From JBIIJL01 sp044233795 (GTDB lineage: Bacteria > Pseudomonadota > Gammaproteobacteria > Legionellales > Legionellaceae): a stretch of 42,763 nt of DNA. The translations under genes were made by a program, and so were the position numbers. Positions 34,139 to 41,845 of this stretch are shown here, in pieces. Location: positions 1 through 42,763 of the forward strand of contig JBIIJL010000007.1 in the NCBI GenBank assembly GCA_044233795.1, given 5' to 3'. The notes under the pieces were generated by a model that saw only the letters and a list, made by a program, of their open reading frames with translations, had not been told where the DNA came from and made no database searches. The number at the start of each line of letters is the position of its first letter. Within the stretch, counting starts at the first letter, position 1.

Positions 34139-35794
34139 ATGCCTAAGAAGACTTGTTTGAATGAACTTACTTTAGCTCAGATACATCAAGAAATTTATCA
34201 TAGTGCAAGTTTAACTGCAGCAGCGGCTCGGCTTGGGGTCAAAGATACGACGCTTGCAAGTCATTTGGGGAAATTTGAGCATCAAGGTAATGTATTAACT
34301 TATAAATTTTTAAAAGGAATTCCCTTGGCAAATGGATCTGACACTTTTGGTGACCGTTATCAATCACTGATGGTGACTTCTCAAGTTGAACTAAAAAAAT
34401 TTACTTTTAGACAGGTGCATGAAGCGATTCAAAATAGCATAAAATTAACTGAGGCAGCAGGTCGTCTTGGGGTTTTAAGTGTTACACTTGTGACTCATTT
34501 GGGTAAATTTTCTTATCAAGGTAATTCATTGAGTTATAAATTTTTAAAGGAAATTCCATTGGAAAATGGAGCTGACACTTTTGGTGCTTGTTATGAATCA
34601 CTGATGGAGGCTCCTCGAGTCGACTTAAAGGCATGTACCTTAAGAATGGTACATGAAGCGATTCAAAAAAGCAGAAGTTTAAGTGAGGCAGCGGGTCGCC
34701 TTGGCGTTTCAAATGCCACCCTTGCGAGTCATTTGGGCAAGTATTTATATCAAGGTAGTCCATCAAATTATAAAATTTTAAAGGGAATTCCCTTGGAAAA
34801 TGGAGCTGACACTTTTGGTGAGTGTTATGAGTCACTGATGGATGCTTCTCCAGTGAATTTAAAGCTACTTACCTTAAGACAGGTGCACGATGTGATCCAA
34901 CAAAGCACAAGCTTGCGTGATGCAGCGACCCGATTTGGAGTTTTTTATGATACGCTCTCACGCCATTTAGGTAAATTTATGCATCAAGGTAATTCATTAA
35001 CTTATGAATTCCTAAAAGGAGTCTCCTTAGATAAAGGGCCTGAAATTTTTGGTGATAGTTACGAATTGCTGATGGATGCCTCTCGAGTGAATTTAAATAC
35101 ACTTACCTTAAGACAGGTACACGATGCGATTCATCAAAGCGAAAATTTAAGTAAGGCAGCGACCCGACTGGGGGTTTTTGCAGGCACCCTAGCGCTTCAT
35201 TTAGGTAAATTTATTCATGGAGATCATCCATTGACTTACGCCGCTTTAAAGGGAATTCCCTTGGAAAATGGTCCCCAAGTTTTTGGTGATTGTTATGAAT
35301 CTCTGATGGAAGCCACTCGTGTGGAGTTGAAGAAGCTTCCCTTGAAACTGGTACATGAAATGATTCATCAAAGCACAAGCTTACTTGATGCAGCAAATCG
35401 CCTTGGGGTAACAAGAACGACATTAAAATCACATTTACACTGTTGTCTACCTCAAGCGATAGAGGGGGGGGTATTTTGTTTCTTGAAGAAATTGACTGTA
35501 GAAGACGCGCATCTAAAGTATGGGTTTTCTTACTATCTCCCGACAGCTGAATTAATGGGTCAACCAAGTGATGCAATGCCGTCGCTTATGGAGGGACTTG
35601 AGAAGGGGGTCGATGATGAGGTTATGGATACGGATGTGTTCGATGTCTCGGCATGGAAAAAAATTAGAAAAAGAAAAAACGCATCTTCAGGGCTAGGCTA
35701 CCCGACTTTTTTTAATCAGTCGGACATGCGGTTGAAAAAATCACCAGTGAATCCTTCAGTTGAGTTTCGACCGGCAAGTCAAGTTGGTTTTTGA
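34139..35794 (+). CDS. HTH-repeat protein A: five 78-residue helix-turn-helix repeats plus cap
   Basis: A 551-residue protein with no named family that I know. MPKK and 5 more residues precede five contiguous 78-residue repeats (residues 10-399). Each begins LTLRQVH.AI..S, has an HTH (LSEAAGRLGV...TLASHLGKF) and ends in a conserved half (LTYEFLKGIPLENG..FG..YESLM.A..V.L). A sixth half-repeat (about 400-436) ends in the cap LHCCLPQAIEGGVF, followed by an acidic-then-basic tail with KKIRKRK and PTFFNQSD. The residues before TL are KDT, LSV, SNA, FYD, FAG, and TRT in the cap. I reject the longer start at 34052, which lies in a remnant of the previous gene; MPKK matches paralogue B and GAGAGAAG precedes it. 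No signal peptide. Probable sequence-specific DNA binding is inference from the HTH. Confidence 0.85.
   Translation: MPKKTCLNELTLAQIHQEIYHSASLTAAAARLGVKDTTLASHLGKFEHQGNVLTYKFLKGIPLANGSDTFGDRYQSLMVTSQVELKKFTFRQVHEAIQNSIKLTEAAGRLGVLSVTLVTHLGKFSYQGNSLSYKFLKEIPLENGADTFGACYESLMEAPRVDLKACTLRMVHEAIQKSRSLSEAAGRLGVSNATLASHLGKYLYQGSPSNYKILKGIPLENGADTFGECYESLMDASPVNLKLLTLRQVHDVIQQSTSLRDAATRFGVFYDTLSRHLGKFMHQGNSLTYEFLKGVSLDKGPEIFGDSYELLMDASRVNLNTLTLRQVHDAIHQSENLSKAATRLGVFAGTLALHLGKFIHGDHPLTYAALKGIPLENGPQVFGDCYESLMEATRVELKKLPLKLVHEMIHQSTSLLDAANRLGVTRTTLKSHLHCCLPQAIEGGVFCFLKKLTVEDAHLKYGFSYYLPTAELMGQPSDAMPSLMEGLEKGVDDEVMDTDVFDVSAWKKIRKRKNASSGLGYPTFFNQSDMRLKKSPVNPSVEFRPASQVGF
34166..35335 (+). repeat. Array of five 234-bp coding repeats
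   Basis: Repeats start at 34166, 34400, 34634, 34868 and 35102 with no length change. The variable triplets are coded at 34241-34249, 34475-34483, 34709-34717, 34943-34951 and 35177-35185; the cap triplet is at 35411-35419. Confidence 0.9.
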
Positions 35795-35851
35795 TGCTTA
35801 TTGTATTTTATGGGGTTGTGTTAATTAGTGATTTAATATCGTTGAGATAAG
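35792..35851 (+). repeat. 60-bp leader element, copy 3 (upstream of the 8-repeat gene)
   Basis: Starts at the TGA stop of protein A (35792-35794) and ends with GAGATAAG, 2 nt before ATG 35854. Same length and endpoints as copies 1 and 2, so gene plus leader was copied as a unit running from stop to stop. Confidence 0.85.
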
Positions 35852-35853
35852 TT

Positions 35854-38205
35854 ATGCCTAAAAAAATTCATTTGCATAAGTTTACTATGGCTCAGGTGCA
35901 TCAGCATATTTTTCAAAGTGAAAGTTTAACTGATGCAGCGGATCGTCTTGGGGTTAAGGCTTCTACACTTTCTTGTCATTTAAGAAAATTTATGTATCAA
36001 GATAATTCATTAACGTATGAATACTTAAAAGGAATTTCCTTGGAAGAAGGAGCTCAAATTTTTGGTAGGCGTTATGAGTCACTGATGGAAGCTTCTCGAG
36101 TGGATTTAAAGAAGCTTACTTTAAGAGTGGTGCATGAAGAGATCCAACAAAGCACAAATGCAACTAATGCAGCAGGTCGCCTCGGGGTCAAGCCTCGGAC
36201 GCTTGCGAGTCATTTGGGTAGATTTATGTTTCAAGGTAATTCATTGAATTATCAATTTTTTAAGGGAATTTCCTTGGAAAAGGGGGCTCAAATTTTTGGT
36301 GAGCGTTATGAGTCACCGATGGAGTTTTCTCGAGTGGACTTAAAAAAGCTTACCTTAAGAATGATCCATGAGGCGATTCAATATACCGACAGTTTAGATC
36401 AAGCAGCGATTCGCCTTGGGGATAATACTTCTACGTTTGCCAGTCATTTGGGTAAATTTTTTTATCAAGGTGATTCAATAACCTATGAATTTTTAAAGGC
36501 ACTTTCGTTAGAAAATGGAGCTGAAATTTTTGGAGCGCGTTATGAGTCACCGATGAATGCTCTTCGCATGGATTTAAAAAAGCTTACTTTAAGACTGGCG
36601 CACGAAGTGATTAAACAATCCACAAGCTTATCTGATGCAGCGGGTCGTCTTGGGGTACAACCTCCTACGCTTGCGTGTCATTTGATTAAATGTATCCATC
36701 AAGGTCATTCATTAACGTATGATTTGTTAAAGGAATTTTCCTTAGAAAATGGAGCTGAAATTTTTGGTGAAAGTTATGATTTACCAATGGAGGTTTCTCG
36801 AATTGACTTAAAAATGCGTACTTTAAGAATGGTGCATGAGGCGATTCAACTAAGCGAAAGTTTAAGTGGTGCAGCGAGTCGCCTTGGCGTTTTAGATGCC
36901 ACGCTTGCGAGACATTTGGGTAAATTTTTGCATCAAGGTAATCCATTAACTTATGAATTTTTAAAGGGAATATCCTTGGCAAATGGGGCTCAAACTTTTG
37001 AGGAACGTTATGATTCACTGATGGATGCTTCTCGAGTGGATTTAAATAAATTTACCTTAAGACAGGTGCACGATGTGATTCATCAAAGCGCAAGTTTTCG
37101 TGGCGCATCGGGTCGCCTTGGAGTTTTTCATAGCACTCTCGCGAGACATTTGGGTAGATTTTTGCATCAAGGTAATTCATTAACTTATGAATATTTAAAA
37201 GGAATTTCCTTGGAAGAAGGAGCTCAAATGTTTGGTGAGCGTTATGAGTCAACGATGGCGATTTCTCGAGTGGACTTGAAGAAATTAACCTTAAAAATGG
37301 CGCACAAAGCGATTCAACAAAGCACAAGTTTATCTGATGCAGCGTGTCGTCTTGGGGTATATGATGGTACGCTTAGGAGTCATTTGGGTAAATTTAAGTA
37401 TCAAGGTAATTCATTAACTTATGAATACTTAAAAGGAATTTTCTTGGAAGAAGGAGCTCAAATGTTTGGTGAGCGTTATGAATCACCGATGTTGGTTTCT
37501 CGAGTGGACTTGAAGAAATTTACCTTAAATATGGTGCACAATGTAATTCAACAAAGCACGAGCTTATCTGATGCAGCGGGTCGCCTTGGGGTTAGAGGTG
37601 AAGCGCTTGCGAGTCATTTGGGTAAATTTATACATCAAGGTACCCCATTGACTTATCCATTATTAAAAGGAATTTCCTTAGAAAATGGAGCTGGTATTTT
37701 TGGTGAGCGATATGAATCACCGATGGATGTTTCTCAAGTGGATTTATCGATGTGCACTATTTTGGATATTCATAAAGAATTTCTTATGAGTAAAAGCATT
37801 TCTGAGGTGGCTTCTCGCTTTGGAGTGGACAAAGTGAATTTGAAAAAACACTTATACTGGTGTCTACCTCATGCGAGGGAAGGGGATGTATTTCGCTTTT
37901 TGAATAAATTGACTGAAGAAGAGGCGCGTCGAAAGTATGGGTTATCTTATAATCTCCCGATAGCTCAACTCCTGGCTCAGGCAAATGATGCGATGGATTC
38001 ACCTATGGAACGGCTCGAGAAGGAAGTCGATGTTGAGGACATGGATACATACCCCAAGATGTTGGATACTGAACCACCGAGAACAAGTAAGAAGAGAAAG
38101 GAAAAGACTTTGCCGACCTTTTTTAATCAATCGGACAAGGGGTTGAAAAAAGCACGAGCGGAAGGTTTAGTTCAGTCTCGGCCAATAATAGAACCCAGCC
38201 CCTGA
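35854..38205 (+). CDS. HTH-repeat protein B: eight 78-residue helix-turn-helix repeats plus cap
   Basis: A 783-residue paralogue of protein A. MPKK and 5 residues precede eight full 78-residue repeats (residues 10-633), then a half-repeat cap (634-670, CTILDIHKEF, RFGVDKVNLKKHLYWCLP) and a tail of about 110 residues with MERLEKEVDVEDMDT (acidic), KKRKEK (NLS-like) and TLPTFFNQSDKGLKKARAE. Variable triplets before TL are KAS, KPR, NTS, QPP, LDA, FHS, YDG and RGE; DKV in the cap. Repeat 3 has D for the usual V before its triplet. Repeats 6 and 7 are nearly the same in their second halves. It may act on its own or host DNA; there is no signal peptide, so a secretion route would be type IV or similar. 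Gene starts 59 bp after protein A ends. Confidence 0.85.
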   Translation: MPKKIHLHKFTMAQVHQHIFQSESLTDAADRLGVKASTLSCHLRKFMYQDNSLTYEYLKGISLEEGAQIFGRRYESLMEASRVDLKKLTLRVVHEEIQQSTNATNAAGRLGVKPRTLASHLGRFMFQGNSLNYQFFKGISLEKGAQIFGERYESPMEFSRVDLKKLTLRMIHEAIQYTDSLDQAAIRLGDNTSTFASHLGKFFYQGDSITYEFLKALSLENGAEIFGARYESPMNALRMDLKKLTLRLAHEVIKQSTSLSDAAGRLGVQPPTLACHLIKCIHQGHSLTYDLLKEFSLENGAEIFGESYDLPMEVSRIDLKMRTLRMVHEAIQLSESLSGAASRLGVLDATLARHLGKFLHQGNPLTYEFLKGISLANGAQTFEERYDSLMDASRVDLNKFTLRQVHDVIHQSASFRGASGRLGVFHSTLARHLGRFLHQGNSLTYEYLKGISLEEGAQMFGERYESTMAISRVDLKKLTLKMAHKAIQQSTSLSDAACRLGVYDGTLRSHLGKFKYQGNSLTYEYLKGIFLEEGAQMFGERYESPMLVSRVDLKKFTLNMVHNVIQQSTSLSDAAGRLGVRGEALASHLGKFIHQGTPLTYPLLKGISLENGAGIFGERYESPMDVSQVDLSMCTILDIHKEFLMSKSISEVASRFGVDKVNLKKHLYWCLPHAREGDVFRFLNKLTEEEARRKYGLSYNLPIAQLLAQANDAMDSPMERLEKEVDVEDMDTYPKMLDTEPPRTSKKRKEKTLPTFFNQSDKGLKKARAEGLVQSRPIIEPSP
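35881..37752 (+). repeat. Array of eight 234-bp coding repeats
   Basis: Repeats start at 35881 and every 234 bp to 37519, with no indel. Variable triplets are coded at 35956, 36190, 36424, 36658, 36892, 37126, 37360 and 37594 (9 bp each); the cap triplet is at 37828-37836. Confidence 0.9.
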
Positions 38206-38242
38206 AGCAGACCGTAGTATGTAATTAAAAAATTAGGGGCTG
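38196..38242. repeat. Inverted repeat spanning the convergent gene ends
   Basis: CAGCCCCT (38196-38203) and AGGGGCTG (38235-38242) are perfect inverted copies around a 31-nt AT-rich loop that holds TAATTAAAAAATTA. It covers the stops of protein B and of the convergent large protein gene, so a bidirectional transcript end is possible. Confidence 0.4.
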
Positions 38243-41200
38243 TGTTGTGGGCAACGAACCCCATCGCTCAAGTCCAACCGCCGTTTTTGTAACAGTATTG
38301 GTAGGTGCTCACTGAGCGCTTTAAAATTGCTGGTTCCTACTTTATATAAGACGGATAAAGCCTCCAAATTATTGACGACCCCAGCGCCTGGGGACTTTGA
38401 TATGGAGGGTATTCCTCGGAAATTATATACAGCGAAATGGACCCCCAACCTAGTATTGTGTGAAAGCGGGAACCACGGTGGACGAGTATCTGATAAAAAT
38501 ATTCTGAGCAGAAGAGACCGTGAAAAGTCTGCGCTATTAAATGGTTTGTTACCATCAAATATTTTTTCCTCACAATATTGCTGAGCAATATGAGCAGGAA
38601 CTAGGCGATGTAACTGGCCTACAGTTTTACACCAATAGTCTTCTAATTGCATCCAATCCCAGCTATCAAGGCTTTTGATATAAATATCCAGGGCATTGAT
38701 TAATGGTTTCAAATCAAAGTGATGTTCAGCTGGGATTACCTCACCACCCAGGGTGTAGTCAACGCCATGAGTCTCTGCAACTTCCTTATATTGTTGCAGC
38801 ATTTCTTCTCTTATGGCATCTGCCTCGGCATAATCTTTACTAGACGCGTTTTGCAACGACTCCAACATCATACCCCACATGTGCCAATCCAGTGCCCATA
38901 TCGAGTATTGAAAAGGCGAGATATCAGTAAATGTGCGGCCAGAATAATCGGTGACCTGGGTGCGAGTGACTAAGGCACGAAGAAAGCTTGGCGATAATTT
39001 GATCAGTTGCTTTACGGTTTCTTCTTCGCCGTGTGCGACAATTAATGCAGTCAGGGGTGCGGGCTCGACTGGAAGTCGAATGCTATTGGGTCGTGTCGGA
39101 AAAAAACCAAGAGCAGGCGCATCATTTGCCCGAAGGAGGTACTCAAGCTGTCCTGATTTGGTTGCTGCTACCAAGGCGTCACTGACAAATTCAATACTAG
39201 GTTTATTATCTCCCGTTAAATGGATAAGTTGTTTTACGGTGTCCCATTGAGAGGCACCAATAGCCATTTTCAATAGATGGTTCACTGCTGCTTGATTCAG
39301 CATATTTTTTTTGAATAGATATTGGATGAATAAGCTATTCGCCTTTTTTTCTGCTAATTCAATAATGCTGTGACCTCCATAATCCTTTGATGCCCAATCT
39401 ACACGGTTGATGGGTGGGGCTTCAATTAATTGGATAGCCTGAGCCCAGAGCATCTCATTTTCAATAGATGCCAAGAGTTCAATCAGTGTTCGTTCTTGAT
39501 CACTGACAGAGTCCTCGGGGTAGTTCTGTAATTCCACTGGAAAGAAGTTGCTGAGGATGGCTTGTAAATTAAGGGGGGCGACTTGATATTCTGGCAAAAT
39601 AACTTTCAACTCAAATTGGGCTTTTTCATGGGCAGCTGCGGCAGCTTTAACTACATTAACGTAAAACGCATACTTATCGAGTGGAAAATCGCTAGCTAAA
39701 TCCAGTGATATTTCTTTTAATGTGTTTTGTCTCCTAGATAAAGAGTGCCAGGCATCAACAAGCGCAATAAACGTATCGGGTGTCAATCCCTCAGGTGATG
39801 CAATTGTGGTTATTATGGATTGATTTAAAAGGTCTGCAAGCTGTGTTGTTTGTTCCTGAAGTAGTTCTTTGAGTCTTGGGGCATCTGCGACTGATCGTAG
39901 TGTTTCAATGAGTCTTGCGTCATCGAGATTGGGCGAATTCATGAGTACTCCAATTATTTTATCAAAAACCAATACTTTGATTTCGAAGGCTTCGCAGCGA
40001 TAGTTAAGTTGATCCAGAATAGTTCTTAGCAATATCATTTGCTCAAATAAATTATCGTTAGGCTTGATGCTTGCAATATAGCGTTGAACGAGTTCCAAAT
40101 TAAGTTTCTCGAGCAATAGTGGTTTGAAAGGGATTAAGTGAAATATGGCAAAGCTGCCAGATTCTATAAGCGTATTGATAGTTGCCTCCTGCAAGAGCTC
40201 GGCCATCGTTCTCAAAAGAGAATCTTGGTTCTCTCTTGCGAGCACGTTTAATAGTTGCATTAGCGCTCGATCTGATAGGCCATCATCGGTAAGATGGTTA
40301 AATTGGTATTCTAAAATTTGTTTGACGGATGCATCATGACTTGTGCGGTAATAATTCAGAAGATTGAATAAAAACCTTTGGTCAAATAAACGATAAAAGA
40401 GTTTGAAATGCTCTGGTGGCGGCACTGCATCGAACGCAACAGGGTGTGTCTCAACCACTTTTAGCTGATAGCGTTTTTCTGTTCCATCTAAAGCATAAGA
40501 TTCAAAATATCTTGTATTGCATGCTTCTCCTGCTTGTTCAGCTGACTCAGCCACATGCAGTTCAGCCTGTGTCATGACAGATATAAGGTGCGCTGTATTG
40601 ACCAAGGAGATGGCTTGCTCAAATTTACCTAATAACGCATAGAGTTGCGTGATTGGGTTATCGTGACTTCTCATAAAGCCGGCATGGGTAAGAAAAAACT
40701 CATGGAGAAGGCCGCTTTGGATAATTTTATCATCGATCTCACTCATTTCGTCCGATGTTGACGGGTGCTCCAGCAGACAAAGAATAAAAGCAGCTGTTCG
40801 TTGTGGGTTATAATAAAATTCACTAAATAAGGAAATTAAACCAAGTGGATTTTCAACCAATTTGAAAAGGTCGCGCGATTCTTGCAGATAGTGTTCGACA
40901 AGAACTTTGGCAATTGCGAGGCGTGGTTCTTGAGAGATTAATAGTAGTTTTTTTTCCGTTGCCTCATCTTCATACCATGTCACCGCAGCAATGGGATTTG
41001 ACGCCATCCATGCTGTATAGATGGTGTTGAATGCTTCTAAAGGATGGGTTGCTGTTTCTAGCTGAATCAAAAGGTAGTTTAGGGTCAGTTGCAATGGATG
41101 TTGTTGTTCCTCCTTTGTCACCTGCTCAAGGATAAACCCAATAAAATGACTTAATCCAGTATAATCCTCTGAGTTATCGAACCAGGCTAATTTTAAATCT

Positions 41201-41394
41201 TCGACCTTTGGTATGTGTTGGAGGTGCTTAATATGGGCCACTTTTCTCATAAAAAAGAGTTGATTCTTTTTAGATTGCATGATTGCGTCTAGTATTACTA
41301 TGGGTGAAAAAGCTATGTCACTTAACGTGGGGAAGGGCGTGTTCGGTTTGCTACGCAGCCATTGATATAGTCTTACAACATGAGGAATGGCCAT
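38233..41394 (-). CDS. Large helical, ankyrin-like protein; effector candidate
   Basis: A 1053-residue, mostly alpha-helical, soluble protein without signal peptide or membrane helix. I cannot name the family for residues 1-650. Residues about 660-810 look like diverged ankyrin-type repeats (GGHSIIELAEKK, AAVNHLLKMAIGASQW, PLTALIVAHGEEETVKQLIKL). They are followed by SGRTFTDISPFQYSIWALDW, a motif that I associate with ankyrin-type proteins of Legionella and relatives, many of them secreted by the Dot/Icm type IV system. GGAG lies 7 nt before the ATG. It converges with protein B. A T4SS effector is inference; the C-terminus (LSDGVRCPQHSP) does not show an E-block-like secretion signal. Confidence 0.7.
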   Translation of the reverse strand: MAIPHVVRLYQWLRSKPNTPFPTLSDIAFSPIVILDAIMQSKKNQLFFMRKVAHIKHLQHIPKVEDLKLAWFDNSEDYTGLSHFIGFILEQVTKEEQQHPLQLTLNYLLIQLETATHPLEAFNTIYTAWMASNPIAAVTWYEDEATEKKLLLISQEPRLAIAKVLVEHYLQESRDLFKLVENPLGLISLFSEFYYNPQRTAAFILCLLEHPSTSDEMSEIDDKIIQSGLLHEFFLTHAGFMRSHDNPITQLYALLGKFEQAISLVNTAHLISVMTQAELHVAESAEQAGEACNTRYFESYALDGTEKRYQLKVVETHPVAFDAVPPPEHFKLFYRLFDQRFLFNLLNYYRTSHDASVKQILEYQFNHLTDDGLSDRALMQLLNVLARENQDSLLRTMAELLQEATINTLIESGSFAIFHLIPFKPLLLEKLNLELVQRYIASIKPNDNLFEQMILLRTILDQLNYRCEAFEIKVLVFDKIIGVLMNSPNLDDARLIETLRSVADAPRLKELLQEQTTQLADLLNQSIITTIASPEGLTPDTFIALVDAWHSLSRRQNTLKEISLDLASDFPLDKYAFYVNVVKAAAAAHEKAQFELKVILPEYQVAPLNLQAILSNFFPVELQNYPEDSVSDQERTLIELLASIENEMLWAQAIQLIEAPPINRVDWASKDYGGHSIIELAEKKANSLFIQYLFKKNMLNQAAVNHLLKMAIGASQWDTVKQLIHLTGDNKPSIEFVSDALVAATKSGQLEYLLRANDAPALGFFPTRPNSIRLPVEPAPLTALIVAHGEEETVKQLIKLSPSFLRALVTRTQVTDYSGRTFTDISPFQYSIWALDWHMWGMMLESLQNASSKDYAEADAIREEMLQQYKEVAETHGVDYTLGGEVIPAEHHFDLKPLINALDIYIKSLDSWDWMQLEDYWCKTVGQLHRLVPAHIAQQYCEEKIFDGNKPFNSADFSRSLLLRIFLSDTRPPWFPLSHNTRLGVHFAVYNFRGIPSISKSPGAGVVNNLEALSVLYKVGTSNFKALSEHLPILLQKRRLDLSDGVRCPQHSP

Positions 41395-41564
41395 CGCCCA
41401 ACTCCATTTAAATATCGACCAAGATTGTTAATTATACATCACCGCCTCTCGCGTGCATCTGTTATTTTATTCACATTAAACTTTATCAAAAAATAGCACA
41501 TAGTGTTATAAAAAAAACGTTATTGAGTATGCTTTATCGTGCCTCGACAATCAAAATACGGCCT
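41395..41564. other. AT-rich intergenic region
   Basis: Promoter region of the large minus-strand gene: ATTATA at 41431-41436 is TATAAT on the minus strand, without a good -35. No gene seen. Confidence 0.35.
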
Positions 41565-41625
41565 TAATGCTTATTCATTATTAATGGGGTAAGTTAAACC
41601 AGTAACTAAATAGAGTGGGGAGAAA
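41565..41625 (+). repeat. Leader element, copy 4 (diverged)
   Basis: TAATGCTTATT, AATGGGGTAAGTTA and GGGGAGAAATTATG align with copies 1-3 at the same spacing with a one-base indel, ending 2 nt before ATG 41628. It is 7 kb from the others, placing the following remnant in the same family. Confidence 0.65.
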
Positions 41626-41627
41626 TT

Positions 41628-41845
41628 ATGTTTAGAAGAAATGGTTCGGATGATCGTTTTTTTCGTCGAGATATGTCTCAGACGGCGCATGTAGCGACTC
41701 TACAAACCATTGGGGTACCTCAAGATCCTCAATTAACATATGCATCTTTGAGAGGCATTTCCTTAGAAATGGGGCCTTAAATATTTGGTGGTCAATTAAG
41801 AACGCGGCACGAAGCGACTCAAGATAGCACAAACTCAACTGTGGT
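41628..41845 (+). pseudogene. Remnant 3 of an HTH-repeat gene
   Basis: After leader copy 4 the frame reads MFRRNGSDDRFFRR, then LTYASLRGISLEMGP, a stop (41778-41780), then in the same frame IFGGQ and RHEATQDSTNS. These match the second half of a 78-residue unit (LTYEFLKGISLENGA-IFGE) and the first helix of the next (VHEAIQQSTS). Homology stops at about 41845, where Tn3 transposase sequence comes in from the other strand. Confidence 0.65.

Noticed and set aside
34166..37752. CRISPR array or satellite DNA
   Set aside because: The 234-bp periodic units are in one open frame, a multiple of three, with protein-level conservation and no spacer-repeat structure.
34139..38205. True TAL effector or Bat-type protein
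   Set aside because: Units are 78 residues with an HTH, not 33-35 residues with the LTP..VVAIA.. pattern; only the logic of variable residues is similar.
38951..39250. Plus-strand 99-residue gene, and similar frames within 38233-41394
   Set aside because: Low-complexity shadows of the long minus-strand gene without start signals.
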